Assembly (NCBI RefSeq): GCF_002744715.1
Contig: NZ_KZ319371.1
Location: 62,001 to 126,000, forward strand
Length of the DNA stretch: 64,000 nt
Origin: Marinobacter profundi
Lineage (GTDB): Bacteria; Pseudomonadota; Gammaproteobacteria; Pseudomonadales; Oleiphilaceae
Reading direction: 5' to 3'
Shown: positions 41,978 through 51,143 of the stretch, one piece after another
Position numbering within the stretch: the stretch's first letter is position 1
Layout of the letters: each line of letters starts with the position of its first letter
Made by a program: the position numbers and the translations under genes
The notes under the pieces: generated by a model
The model's input: only the letters and a program-made list of their open reading frames with translations
Told to the model about the DNA's origin: nothing
The model's database searches: none

Positions 41978-42336
41978 TCAACGAGCCGGATAGCCGCGAC
42001 CTGCTGACCGAGGCCCGCCAGGTATTGCTGGATTCCCTGGTACCGGATCTGGCGGGGGAGCAGAAATACCAGGCCCTGATGATCGCCAACGCCATGGGCA
42101 TGGCCATCCGGGAGATCGAGCAGCGGGCTCAGGGTGAGCCGGAAGCCACCGACCGGTCGCTGTCGCAATTCCTGGCCGGACACCGGTTACCGGATGCCCC
42201 TTCACAGGGTGAGCAGACCCTCGCCCGGGCCCTCCGTGACCGCCGGCTCGATGGCGATGATCCGGAACTGAGATCGGTTCTGAAGGGCATGACGGAGGCC
42301 CGGTTGCGAATCAACAATCCGGGCTTTCTGAAGTAA
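41974..42336 (+). CDS. DUF6285-like small protein (LvaB-like kinase partner)
   Basis: The 120-residue, mostly helical, acidic protein begins MINEPDSRDLLTEARQVLLD and has ALMIANAMGMAIREIEQRA and LKGMTEARLRINNPGFLK. It has no membrane segment or signal. It overlaps the kinase gene by 4 nt. In the lva system LvaB is a small protein needed with LvaA for phosphorylation; I infer the same role. The family assignment is from memory. Confidence 0.8.
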   Translation: MINEPDSRDLLTEARQVLLDSLVPDLAGEQKYQALMIANAMGMAIREIEQRAQGEPEATDRSLSQFLAGHRLPDAPSQGEQTLARALRDRRLDGDDPELRSVLKGMTEARLRINNPGFLK

Positions 42337-42361
42337 TCCGGACAGTCCAACACGGTGCGAT

Positions 42362-43975
42362 ATGAACAAATACAAGAACCTGAACAAGACCGCCGCCAAC
42401 CATTCCGCCCTGACCCCGCTGACTCTGCTGCAGCGCTCGGCGCGGGTCTACCCGGACAAGCAGGCGGTCATCGACGATGACATGAGCCTGTCCTACCGGG
42501 ACCTGTATCGCCGTTGCCGGCAGATGGCGGATGCCCTGCGCGCCCGGGGCATTACCACCGGCGACACGGTAGCGATCCTGTGCCCCAACAGCCATGAAAT
42601 GCTCGAGTCCCACTACTCGGTTCCCATGGCGGGGGCGGTGCTCAACGCCATCAACATCCGGCTGGACGCCGCCACCCTCTCCTTCATCCTGGCCCATGGT
42701 GAGGCGCGGGTGCTGTTCTACGACACCCAGTGGGAAAACCAGGTCCGGGCGGCAGTTGCCGAGCTTGAGGTACCGCCACTGCTGGTGGCCATCGAGCGCA
42801 AGGCCGGCCCCAGCGACGGCCTGGCGGAACTGGATTATGAGTCCCTGCTCGCGGAGGGCGACCCGGAAGCGTCGTGGTCGCAGCCGGAGGACGAGTGGGA
42901 TGCCATCACCCTGAATTACACCTCCGGCACCACCGGCAATCCCAAGGGCGTGGTCTACCATCACCGGGGGGCCTACCTGGCCGCCATGTCGAACGCCATG
43001 GCCTTCGACATGACCGCCGACACCGTCTACCTGTGGACCCTGCCCATGTTCCATTGCAACGGCTGGGCCTACACCTGGGCGATCGCCGCCGTCGGCGGCA
43101 CCCATGTCTGCCTGCGGGAAGTCGATCCGCGGGAGATCTATCGCCGGATCGAGGAAAACCGCGTGACCCACATGTGTGGCGCCCCGGTGGTGATGAACAT
43201 GCTGGTGCAGGACCTCGGCCGTGAGCAGCTGCGGCTTTCCCGGGGCGCCCGTTTTGCCCTTGGTGGCGCCGCGCCCCCCAGCAGCGTGATCCGCAAGGCG
43301 GAAGAAATCGGCTTCGAGATCACCCATCTGTACGGCCTGACCGAAACCTTCGGCCCGTCCACCCTGTGCGTGCCCCAGCCGGAATGGCAGGCGCTGCCCC
43401 TGGAAGAGAGGGCGGTAAAGATGTCCCGCCAGGGCGTGCCCACCCATGGCCTGGACGACGTGGACATTCTCGACATGGTCAGCGGCGAGCCGGTACCGGC
43501 CGACGGCCGGACCATGGGCGAGATCTGCATCCGCGGCAACACCGTGATGAAGGGCTATCTGAAGAACCCGGAAGCCACCAACCAGGCGTTCAGGGATGGC
43601 TGGTTTCATACCGGCGATCTGGCAGTCATGCATGCTGACCGCTACGTCGAAATCCGGGACCGGGCGAAGGACGTGATCATTTCCGGCGGCGAGAACATTT
43701 CCAGCCTGGAGGTCGAGGAAGTGCTCTACCGCCACCCGAAAGTCTCCGAAGCGGCGGTAGTTGCCATGCCGGACGAGAAGTGGGGCGAGGTGCCCTGTGC
43801 CTTCGTCAATCCGGTGGACGACAGTGACGAGCTGACCGCCGAGGACATCATTGCCTTTTGCCGGGACAACATGGCGCATTTCAAGGCGCCGCGTAAGGTG
43901 GTACTGGGCGAGCTGCCCAAGACCGCCACCGGCAAGATCCGCAAGAACATTCTCCGGGACTCCCTGTCCCGATGA
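42362..43975 (+). CDS. Acyl-CoA synthetase (AMP-binding; LvaE-like position)
   Basis: The 537-residue protein has the ATP loop YTSGTTGNPKG (186-196), YGLTETFG, FHTGDLAV and the catalytic C-terminal Lys in TATGKIRKN. It activates a carboxylic acid with ATP and CoA. Sequence style is that of medium-chain fatty or short substituted acid ligases. It follows the kinase/DUF6285 pair by 25 nt and would load the imported acid for the kinase-dehydrogenase steps. Confidence 0.92.
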   Translation: MNKYKNLNKTAANHSALTPLTLLQRSARVYPDKQAVIDDDMSLSYRDLYRRCRQMADALRARGITTGDTVAILCPNSHEMLESHYSVPMAGAVLNAINIRLDAATLSFILAHGEARVLFYDTQWENQVRAAVAELEVPPLLVAIERKAGPSDGLAELDYESLLAEGDPEASWSQPEDEWDAITLNYTSGTTGNPKGVVYHHRGAYLAAMSNAMAFDMTADTVYLWTLPMFHCNGWAYTWAIAAVGGTHVCLREVDPREIYRRIEENRVTHMCGAPVVMNMLVQDLGREQLRLSRGARFALGGAAPPSSVIRKAEEIGFEITHLYGLTETFGPSTLCVPQPEWQALPLEERAVKMSRQGVPTHGLDDVDILDMVSGEPVPADGRTMGEICIRGNTVMKGYLKNPEATNQAFRDGWFHTGDLAVMHADRYVEIRDRAKDVIISGGENISSLEVEEVLYRHPKVSEAAVVAMPDEKWGEVPCAFVNPVDDSDELTAEDIIAFCRDNMAHFKAPRKVVLGELPKTATGKIRKNILRDSLSR

Positions 43976-44104
43976 TCGGGCTGACCATGGTCAGCAGGAG
44001 GTTGCGATAGCGCGAACAACGCATTCAGAGCCACGAAAACCGGCCCGACTCAATGGGCCTGAAAGTTCCAGTGACAACAAAGACAAGAACACAGGAGCAA
44101 TACC

Positions 44105-45328
44105 GTGAAAAAACCAAGCATTAAGAAACTGCTGGTTGCGATGACCGCAGCCACCACTCTCGGTACCGCCGGGACCAGTTATGCCGAGGATCCGATCCGC
44201 ATCGGCGGCCTCTACATCCTCTCCGGCAGTGCTGCCACCTACGGTGAGTTTGCCCAGAAGGGTATTGATCTGGCGGTAAAGGAAATCAACGCCTCCGGCG
44301 GCATCCTCGGTCGCCAGGTGGAAATGATCTACGAGGACAGCCAGGGCAAGGCCTCAGTAGCCATCCAGGCCGCCCGCAAGCTGGTCTACTCGGAAGGGGC
44401 GGATGCCCTGGTGGGCCTGGACAGCTCGGGTGTGGCCCAGGGTATGGTGCCGACCATGCCGGAGCTGCAGAAGCCGCTGATCATCACCCACGCGGCTACG
44501 CCGGACGTCACCGGCAAGTTGTGTAACCCGTTTACCTACCGCATCAGCGTCAACGTGGCCCAGAACATGAAGGCTGCGGCGAAGGTGGCGGCGGAAACCG
44601 ATGCCACCAACTGGACCACCATCGGACCGGACTACGCTTTCGGTCACCAGTCCTGGGAGTTCTTCGGTAACTACCTCAAGGACATCAAACCGGACGTTAA
44701 CCTGATGTCGGAGACCAACTTCCCGCGCTTCGGTGCCGAGGACTTCACCCCGTTCATTGACCGGGTGATGAACTCCGGTGCCGACGGTGTGCTGATCTCC
44801 GTCTGGGGTGGTGACCTGGTCAACTTCATCCGTCAGGCCAATACCCGTGGCTTCTTCGAGAAGGACATGGAGCTGATGTTCACCGTTGGTGCAGCCACCG
44901 AAGTGCTGTCCGCCCTGGGTGAGGAAATGCCCGAAGGTGTGCACCTGTCCACCCGTTACTGGTACGAGGCCTATAACAACGACATCAACGACCGTTTCGT
45001 GAAGGCCTACATCGATGCCTACGGCAATCCGCCGAGCTATAACGCCGAGGGTGCCTACGCTGCCATCTACGCCTACAAGCAGGCGATGGAAGCGGCCGGA
45101 ACCACCGACGGCCCGGCTGTGGCCAAGGCCCTCAGCGGCATGAGCATGGAAGCCCCGAACGGCACGGTGACTTTCCGCAAAGGCGACAACCAGGCCATGG
45201 TCAGCCCGAACTGGGGTGTTTCCGGACCGATGCACCCCGAGCACGGCATCCGGACCCTGACCAACCTGCAGATCTTTGACGGTGAAGAAGTTGCCCGCAC
45301 CATCGAAGAGACCGGTTGCAAGCTCTGA
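44105..45328 (+). CDS. ABC importer substrate-binding protein (LIV type)
   Basis: The 407-residue protein has a signal peptide cut after SYA (about residue 27) and the type I periplasmic-binding fold: PIRIGGLYILSGSAATYGEFAQKGIDLAVKEIN, GGILGRQVEMIYEDSQ, and IGPDYAFGHQSW. AGGAG lies 7 nt before the GTG start. Ligand is unknown; such proteins bind amino acids, aromatic acids, short acids or amides. Its place just after the acyl-CoA synthetase suggests that the imported acid is the synthetase substrate. Confidence 0.9.
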   Translation: MKKPSIKKLLVAMTAATTLGTAGTSYAEDPIRIGGLYILSGSAATYGEFAQKGIDLAVKEINASGGILGRQVEMIYEDSQGKASVAIQAARKLVYSEGADALVGLDSSGVAQGMVPTMPELQKPLIITHAATPDVTGKLCNPFTYRISVNVAQNMKAAAKVAAETDATNWTTIGPDYAFGHQSWEFFGNYLKDIKPDVNLMSETNFPRFGAEDFTPFIDRVMNSGADGVLISVWGGDLVNFIRQANTRGFFEKDMELMFTVGAATEVLSALGEEMPEGVHLSTRYWYEAYNNDINDRFVKAYIDAYGNPPSYNAEGAYAAIYAYKQAMEAAGTTDGPAVAKALSGMSMEAPNGTVTFRKGDNQAMVSPNWGVSGPMHPEHGIRTLTNLQIFDGEEVARTIEETGCKL

Positions 45329-45352
45329 TCTGAACCTTTTCAACAGCTTGCC

Positions 45353-45374
45353 GTGGCGCCCTCCGGGGCGCCAC
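45353..45374 (+). other. Intercistronic stem-loop after the binding-protein gene
   Basis: A 9-bp GC stem (GTGGCGCCC with GGGCGCCAC) closes a TCCG tetraloop, with no U-run. Such hairpins after a binding-protein gene usually stabilise its mRNA or cut read-through, giving more binding protein than permease. Confidence 0.65.
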
Positions 45375-45404
45375 GTAACCGGCCCTAACCTAATGAGGTA
45401 ATCC

Positions 45405-46274
45405 ATGTCTGGCATCGGAGCGGCGTTGCTGAACAGTCTCGATATCGGCCTGCTGCTATTCATCATCGCAGTGGGTCTGAATATCGTGTTCGGTGTTCTG
45501 AACATCATCAACTTTGCCCACGGGGCTCTCTACATGCTGGGAGCCTACCTGGCGTTCACCCTGATCAACCTTGTGGGAATGCCCTTCTGGGCGGCCCTTT
45601 TACTGGCACCGATCGGTGTGGCCATCCTGGCCGTCATCATTGATCGGGTGCTGTTGCGATTCATCTACAGCCGGGATGTGGCGGACAGCCTGCTGCTGAC
45701 CTTCGCCATCCTGCTGATCATCAACGAGAGTATCCGCACCATCTGGGGTAGCGGTATCCAGGTGGTCCAGCCGCCACAGTTGCTGTCCGGCTCGGTGCAG
45801 TTGTTGGGCAGTTCTGTATCCACCTACAGTCTGTTCGTGATTGTTATCGGCCTGCTGTTGCTGGCGGGGCTCTGGTACCTGTTCAATCGCACCCGCGTCG
45901 GTCGCATCATGCGCGCTGCCGCGCTGGACCGGGACATGGCCGAAGCCCTTTGCATCAACACCCGCATGGTGGTCACCGGTGTGTTTGCCTTTGGCGCCTG
46001 GCTGGCCGCCGTTGGCGGTGTGGTGGCTGCGCCGATGCGGGCCCTGGACCCGGGCATGGGTGACAAGATTATCATCGAGTCCTTCATTGTGGTGGTTATT
46101 GGCGGCCTGGGCAGCTTCCCGGGCGCACTGCTCGGCGCCATCGTCCTCGGCCTGATTCACGGCTTTGGCGGTCGCTACCTGCCGGAAGTGAACCTGCTGC
46201 TGCCGTTCCTTGGCATGGCGCTGGTTCTGTTGTTCAAACCCAATGGCATCCTCGGCAAGGGGGCGACGGCATGA
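45405..46274 (+). CDS. LIV-type ABC importer permease (LivH-like)
   Basis: The 289-residue membrane protein has about eight segments and the LivH blocks NIVFGVLNIINFAHGALYMLGAY, ALDRDMAEALCIN and VVIGGLGSFPGALLGAIVLG. GAGGTAATCC precedes the ATG. It overlaps the second permease gene by 4 nt. Confidence 0.92.
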   Translation: MSGIGAALLNSLDIGLLLFIIAVGLNIVFGVLNIINFAHGALYMLGAYLAFTLINLVGMPFWAALLLAPIGVAILAVIIDRVLLRFIYSRDVADSLLLTFAILLIINESIRTIWGSGIQVVQPPQLLSGSVQLLGSSVSTYSLFVIVIGLLLLAGLWYLFNRTRVGRIMRAAALDRDMAEALCINTRMVVTGVFAFGAWLAAVGGVVAAPMRALDPGMGDKIIIESFIVVVIGGLGSFPGALLGAIVLGLIHGFGGRYLPEVNLLLPFLGMALVLLFKPNGILGKGATA

Positions 46275-47218
46275 AGACCAAGATTCTGATGGGCCTGATG
46301 GCCGTGGTGATCGCCGGGCTGATTGCGGTGCCCTGGATTGCCTCTTACTTCTATATCTTTATCCTCACCGAGATCCTGATCCTTGGCCTGTTCGCAGCCA
46401 GTTTCAACCTGATCTTCGGCTACACCGGCATGCTCAGTTTCGGCCATGCGGCCTTCTTCGGTATCGGTTCCTACGCCACGGCGCTGGTGCTGATCCACCT
46501 GGAATGGCCTTTCCTGGCCTGCCTGCTGGTGTCCATGGGCGCTTCGGCGCTGCTGGCCCTGGTAATCGGCTTCCTCAGCGTCCGCCTGAACGAGGTCTAT
46601 TTCGCCATGCTCACCCTGGCGTTCGGCATGATGGTGTTCGCCATCGCCTACCAGTGGCGCTCGGTGACCAACGGCAGTGACGGCCTGGCCGGCTTCACCC
46701 TGGGCTCCTTCGGGCTCGGCCTGGACCTGACCCTGGGTAACCCGGCAGTCTACTACCATGTGGTGCTGGCCATTGTCGCCATTGCCGCGGTGGTGCTGTA
46801 CCTGATCTGCCGCAGCTCCTTCGGCATGATCCTAAGGGCGATCCGCCAGAACCCGGAGCGGGTGTCCTTCGCCGGGCTGAACGTGCGTACCTACCGCCTG
46901 GTGGCGTTTGTCATTGCCGGTACCTTCGCCGGTCTTGCCGGCGGCCTGATTGCCCCGTTCCTGCGGGTGGCCAGTCCGGAACTGCTGCACTGGTCCATGT
47001 CCGCCGAACCGGTTCTGATGGCGATTCTCGGTGGCACCGGCTACTTCCTGGGGCCGTTTGTCGGCTCGGCGGTGTTCGTACTGCTGGAAACCTGGATCAC
47101 CAGCTTCACCGAGTCCTGGATGCTGGTTCTGGGCATCATCCTGGCGATGATGGTGATTTTCTTCCGCAAGGGGTTGCTCGGAACCGCCCTTGACTGGTGG
47201 CTGGAGGTGAAGAAATGA
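46271..47218 (+). CDS. LIV-type ABC importer permease (LivM-like)
   Basis: The 315-residue membrane protein has the LivM blocks NLIFGYTGMLSFGHAAFFGIGSY, VRLNEVYFAMLTLAFGMM, AIRQNPERVSFAGLNV and LGGTGYFLGPFVGSAVF. It pairs with the LivH-like protein to form the channel. Starts and stops overlap by 4 nt on both sides. Confidence 0.92.
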   Translation: MKTKILMGLMAVVIAGLIAVPWIASYFYIFILTEILILGLFAASFNLIFGYTGMLSFGHAAFFGIGSYATALVLIHLEWPFLACLLVSMGASALLALVIGFLSVRLNEVYFAMLTLAFGMMVFAIAYQWRSVTNGSDGLAGFTLGSFGLGLDLTLGNPAVYYHVVLAIVAIAAVVLYLICRSSFGMILRAIRQNPERVSFAGLNVRTYRLVAFVIAGTFAGLAGGLIAPFLRVASPELLHWSMSAEPVLMAILGGTGYFLGPFVGSAVFVLLETWITSFTESWMLVLGIILAMMVIFFRKGLLGTALDWWLEVKK

Positions 47219-47997
47219 GCAAGCCGATCCTGACCATAGACAACCTCACCAAGCGCTTTGGTGGCGTTACCGCCGTCAACGGTATCAATCTGGAGGTAAT
47301 GCCGAAGGAAACCATTGCCATCATCGGGCCCAATGGTGCCGGCAAGACCACCTTCTACAACATGGTGTCCGGGCGGATGCAGCCGACCGAAGGCAAGATC
47401 ACCCTGGACGGGCAGGACATCACCGGGCTGCCGCCCCACAAGATCAGCCGTCTGGGGGTGTCCCGCTCGTTCCAGATCAACAACATCTTCCCGGAGATGA
47501 CGGTGCAGGAGAACGTGGAGGTGGTGCTGTCCGCCTACCATGGTCACAGCCGGAAACTGTTCAACATTGCCTCCCGCAATACCGGGATCCAGCAGGAGGC
47601 GGTGGAGTATCTGAAACGGCTCGGCATCGACAGCCTCAAGGACCAGCGTGCCGAGGTCATCAGCTACGGTGACAAGCGCTTGCTGGAAATTGCCATGGTG
47701 CTGGCAACCCGACCCAAGCTGGTACTGCTGGACGAGCCCACCGCCGGCATGACCCCGGACGAAACCCGGCGCACCACCAGGCTGGTGAAGAGCCTGGCAG
47801 ACAGTGGCGATTACACCTTCCTGATCACCGAGCATGATATGGATGTGGTGTTCAATCTTGCCGACCGCATCCTGGTCATGCATCGCGGTGAAAAACTGTT
47901 TGCCGGCACTCCGGAGGAAGTGAAGAACCATCCGGAGGTTCGTGTCGCCTACCTGGGCGAGGAAGACGAGGAAGTGGTCGAGGAGGCCAACGCATGA
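47215..47997 (+). CDS. LIV-type ABC importer ATPase (LivG-like)
   Basis: The 260-residue ATPase has Walker A GPNGAGKTT, the Q-loop region FQINNIFPEMTVQENV, the signature-position block VISYGDKRLLEIAMVLA (degenerate, as often in LivG) and Walker B LVLLDEPTAGMTPDET. GGAGGTGAAGAA precedes the ATG, which overlaps the preceding stop. The C-terminus has an acidic run (GEEDEEVVEE). Confidence 0.92.
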   Translation: MSKPILTIDNLTKRFGGVTAVNGINLEVMPKETIAIIGPNGAGKTTFYNMVSGRMQPTEGKITLDGQDITGLPPHKISRLGVSRSFQINNIFPEMTVQENVEVVLSAYHGHSRKLFNIASRNTGIQQEAVEYLKRLGIDSLKDQRAEVISYGDKRLLEIAMVLATRPKLVLLDEPTAGMTPDETRRTTRLVKSLADSGDYTFLITEHDMDVVFNLADRILVMHRGEKLFAGTPEEVKNHPEVRVAYLGEEDEEVVEEANA

Positions 47998-48698
47998 TTC
48001 TTGATGTTCGCAATATCCAGACCTTCTACGGCGAGAGCCAGGCGCTTCAGGGTGTCACCCTGCACCTGGACGAGGGCGAGACCGTGTGCATCCTGGGACG
48101 CAACGGTGCCGGCAAGAGCACCACCCTGAAAAGCATCATGGGCCTGACACCGCCGCGCTCCGGCGAGGTGATCTTTGATGGCAAGCCGATCCACGGTCTG
48201 CCGGCCCATCAGATTGCCCGGGCGGGGATCGGTTACGTGCCGGAGGACCGGCGGATCTTCCCCGGCCTGACGGTGCGGGACAACCTGGAGGTCGCGTCCT
48301 ACCAGCGCAAAGGCAGTGCTGCCCGCTGGACCGTGGACGGCATTCTCAAAAAGTACGAGATGCTGGGTGAACGGGCGGACCAGGACGGTGCTACCCTCTC
48401 CGGAGGCCAGCAGCAAATGCTGGCGGTGGCCCGGTCACTGATGATCCAGCCGCGGCTGTTGCTGCTGGACGAACCGAACGAGGGACTGGCGCCGGTGATC
48501 GTGCAGCAAATCGGCGAGCTGATCGACGATCTGAGCAAGACCACCACCATCCTGTTCACCGACCAGAGCGTGCGGTTCGCCCTCAAACATGCCCGCAGGG
48601 CGTACATTCTTGAGAAGGGCCAGGTGGTGCACGAGGCGCCCAGTAACGAGTTGCGCGTCGACCAGGCAACCCAGGACCGGTTCCTGTCGGTGGCGTGA
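47994..48698 (+). CDS. LIV-type ABC importer ATPase (LivF-like)
   Basis: The 234-residue ATPase has Walker A GRNGAGKST, GYVPEDRRIFPGLTV, signature LSGGQQQMLAVARSL and Walker B LLLLDEPNEGLAP. It is the second ATPase of the importer and overlaps the LivG-like gene by 4 nt. It is the last transporter gene before the TetR regulator. Confidence 0.93.
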   Translation: MILDVRNIQTFYGESQALQGVTLHLDEGETVCILGRNGAGKSTTLKSIMGLTPPRSGEVIFDGKPIHGLPAHQIARAGIGYVPEDRRIFPGLTVRDNLEVASYQRKGSAARWTVDGILKKYEMLGERADQDGATLSGGQQQMLAVARSLMIQPRLLLLDEPNEGLAPVIVQQIGELIDDLSKTTTILFTDQSVRFALKHARRAYILEKGQVVHEAPSNELRVDQATQDRFLSVA

Positions 48699-48736
48699 TC
48701 GGGCGTATATAATCCCCGCCGCAGGAGCAGACAGGC

Positions 48737-49429
48737 GTGGTACCAATGATTGAAAACTACGAAGCATTTCGCAACGAGTTGAGCATGTCCAAGGAGGATG
48801 TGGTCCGCGAGGTTTACCGCCAGAACAAGGACAGGATCAGTATCAAGAAAGAAGCAACGGCGATCAGGAACCTGATCCGGATCATCGAATCGACCCTGCG
48901 GCTGGCTAACTCCAAGGGCTTCCACGCCATGACCCTGAGGGACCTGTGCTCGGACTCGGGCATGAGCATGGGCGGCCTTTATGCCTACATTCGCAACAAG
49001 GACGACCTGATCCACCTGATCCAGAGCCACGGCTTCACCATCACCCGCCGTACCCTCTTGCACTACACTGGCGAGGTGGATGAGGTTCGCGACAAGCTGT
49101 TCTCGGCGATCAAGGCGCACCTGTACCTGAGCGAACTGATGCGGGCCTGGTTCTATTTCTCCTACATGGAGGCAAAGAGCCTGCCGGCGCCGGAAAAGCG
49201 CGATGCGGTGGCCATCGAACTGGAAATCGAGGACATCTTCCTGGGTGTTATCGAGGACGGTATCGAAGCAGGCGTGTACCGGCCGAGGAATGCCCGGCTG
49301 GTGGCCTCGATGATCAAGGCCCTGTTGCAGGACTGGTACCTGAAGCGCCGGAAATACCGCGACCAGAATGTGGCCGTTGACGACTATGCTGCCTTTGTCA
49401 GGGATGTGATTGAAAGCTATCTGCTCTGA
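48737..49429 (+). CDS. TetR/AcrR family transcriptional regulator
   Basis: The 230-residue protein has a TetR DNA-binding helix set at about residues 43-95 (RLANSKGFHAMTLRDLCSDS, GLYAYIRNKDDLIHLI), preceded by a 40-residue charged helical extension that is longer than usual. The rest is a ligand-binding/dimer domain. AGGAG lies 9 nt before a GTG at 48737; an ATG at 48746 is the alternative start. It probably represses the upstream catabolic-transport operon, perhaps through the palindrome at 38897. Confidence 0.87.
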   Translation: MVPMIENYEAFRNELSMSKEDVVREVYRQNKDRISIKKEATAIRNLIRIIESTLRLANSKGFHAMTLRDLCSDSGMSMGGLYAYIRNKDDLIHLIQSHGFTITRRTLLHYTGEVDEVRDKLFSAIKAHLYLSELMRAWFYFSYMEAKSLPAPEKRDAVAIELEIEDIFLGVIEDGIEAGVYRPRNARLVASMIKALLQDWYLKRRKYRDQNVAVDDYAAFVRDVIESYLL

Positions 49430-49459
49430 GGGCATTGACTCTCTTCTGTGAGGACTGTG

Positions 49460-50929
49460 ATGACTATCAGCTTGACGAATCCGCAACTGCTGCGCGAAAG
49501 CGCCTATATCAATGGCGAATGGGTCAAGGCCCGTTCCGGTGATCTGTTGCCGGTGACCAACCCGGCCAATGGCGAACATCTGGCTAACGTGCCGGACATG
49601 GGCGCCGACGATACCCGGCAGGCCATCCAGGCCGCCGAGGCGGCCTGGCCGGAATGGCGTGCCCGTCCGGCCAAGGAGCGGGCGGGTATCCTGCGCCGGT
49701 GGTTTGACCTGGTGATGCAGAACCAGGAAGACCTGGCCCGGCTGATGACCGCAGAACAGGGCAAGCCGCTGGCAGAAGCCCGGGGCGAGGTGAATTACGG
49801 CGCCAGCTTTATCGAGTGGTTCGCCGAGGAGGCCAAGCGGGCCTATGGCGACGTGATCCCGGGCCATGGCCGGGACAAGCGCATCGTGGTGATCAAACAG
49901 CCCATCGGGGTGGTGGCGGCGATCACACCCTGGAACTTCCCGGTGGCTATGATCACCCGCAAGGTGGCCCCAGCCCTGGCCGCCGGCTGTCCGGTGGTGG
50001 TCAAGCCGGCCGAAGATACCCCGCTGTGCGCCCTGGCTCTGGCAGTGCTGGCGGAAGAAGCCGGCGTGCCGCCCGGGATTCTCAACATCGTGACCTGCTC
50101 GAAAGCTCGGGCGCCGGAGGTAGGCGAGGAATTGACCACCAACCCGGTCGTCCGCAAGGTGTCGTTCACCGGCTCCACGCCGGTGGGCAAGCTGCTGATG
50201 CGCCAGGCCAGCGGCACCGTCAAGAAAGTGAGCCTGGAACTCGGCGGCAATGCCCCGTTCATCATCTTTGACGACGCCGATCTCGATGCCGCGGTGGCCG
50301 GACTGATGGCCTCCAAGTACCGCAACACCGGGCAGACGTGCGTGTGCGCCAATCGCATCTATGTCCAGTCCGCTGTCTATGACGAATTTGTTGAAAAGCT
50401 CAAGGCTGCCGTCAGCAAGATGGTGGTGGGTGCCGGCCTTGAAGGTGACACCCAGCAGGGCCCGCTGATCAATGCCGCGGCCCTGGACAAGGTCCAGCGC
50501 CACATCGAGGATGCCACCACCAAGGGCGCAAAGGTGGCTCTGGGTGGCAAGGTGCATGCGCTGGGCGGTACCTTCTTTGAGCCGACCATCCTTACCGACG
50601 TCACCCAGGACATGCTGGTGGCCAGTGAGGAAACTTTTGGCCCGGTGGCACCGCTGTTCCGGTTCGACACCGAGGAGCAGGCGATTGCCATGGCCAATGA
50701 TTCGGAATTCGGCCTGGCGGCGTACTTCTACAGCAACGACATCCGTCGCATCTGGCACGTGGCCGAGGCACTGGAAACCGGCATGATCGGTATCAACGAG
50801 GGCATTATTTCCACCGAGGCGGCGCCCTTTGGCGGGGTCAAGGAAAGCGGCCTGGGCCGGGAAGGTTCCCGTTACGGCCTGGACGAGTTCATGGAACTCA
50901 AGTACCTGTGTCTAGGGGGCATGCGCTAG
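49460..50929 (+). CDS. gabD: NAD(P)-dependent succinate-semialdehyde dehydrogenase-like aldehyde dehydrogenase
   Basis: The 489-residue protein has the aldehyde dehydrogenase catalytic Cys C294 (NTGQTCVCANR), Glu E260 (SLELGGNAPF), TPWNFP at 157-162 and the GabD-like C-terminal GVKESGLGREGSRYGLDEF. It oxidises succinate semialdehyde or a similar oxo-aldehyde to the acid. It follows the TetR gene and may complete a 4-carbon branch of the pathway. A 20-nt tandem duplication covers its stop codon. Confidence 0.9.
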   Translation: MTISLTNPQLLRESAYINGEWVKARSGDLLPVTNPANGEHLANVPDMGADDTRQAIQAAEAAWPEWRARPAKERAGILRRWFDLVMQNQEDLARLMTAEQGKPLAEARGEVNYGASFIEWFAEEAKRAYGDVIPGHGRDKRIVVIKQPIGVVAAITPWNFPVAMITRKVAPALAAGCPVVVKPAEDTPLCALALAVLAEEAGVPPGILNIVTCSKARAPEVGEELTTNPVVRKVSFTGSTPVGKLLMRQASGTVKKVSLELGGNAPFIIFDDADLDAAVAGLMASKYRNTGQTCVCANRIYVQSAVYDEFVEKLKAAVSKMVVGAGLEGDTQQGPLINAAALDKVQRHIEDATTKGAKVALGGKVHALGGTFFEPTILTDVTQDMLVASEETFGPVAPLFRFDTEEQAIAMANDSEFGLAAYFYSNDIRRIWHVAEALETGMIGINEGIISTEAAPFGGVKESGLGREGSRYGLDEFMELKYLCLGGMR

Positions 50930-50950
50930 GTCTGGGGGGCATGCGCTAGC
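50911..50950 (+). repeat. 20-nt tandem duplication at the gabD stop codon
   Basis: TCTAGGGGGCATGCGCTAGG is followed at once by a copy that differs at 2 of 20 positions. The first copy contains the natural GGMR-stop end of the protein, so the second is a non-coding remnant. Confidence 0.85.
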
Positions 50951-51001
50951 TCCCCTCCTCCAACAGCACGACGGATAGCAGCAGTCACCAGGATCCGTTT
51001 C

Positions 51002-51031
51002 ACAAAAAAGGCCCCGGGATTCTCCGGGGCC
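51002..51031 (-). terminator. Rho-independent terminator for the DUF2798 gene
   Basis: On the minus strand an 8-bp GGCCCCGG stem with a 6-nt loop is followed by TTTTTT. It lies about 113 nt past the stop of the DUF2798-like gene. Confidence 0.85.
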
Positions 51032-51143
51032 AAGAAGCAACGCCTGAAACTACGGGATCTGCAAGGTGAACAAATTTGCAGAGATGAACGGAATGCGCCG
51101 TCATCTGGTCAGGAATACGTCGTACCCCAACCAGCGGATCAAC

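Noticed and set aside
42311..43879. 522-codon minus-strand frame opposite the acyl-CoA synthetase
   Set aside because: Antisense shadow of a gene with intact AMP-binding motifs.
48299..50758. Open frame of 819 codons on the minus strand
   Set aside because: It runs antisense to the LivF, TetR and aldehyde dehydrogenase genes, which have clear motifs and ribosome sites. It is a GC-codon-bias shadow with no recognisable domain.
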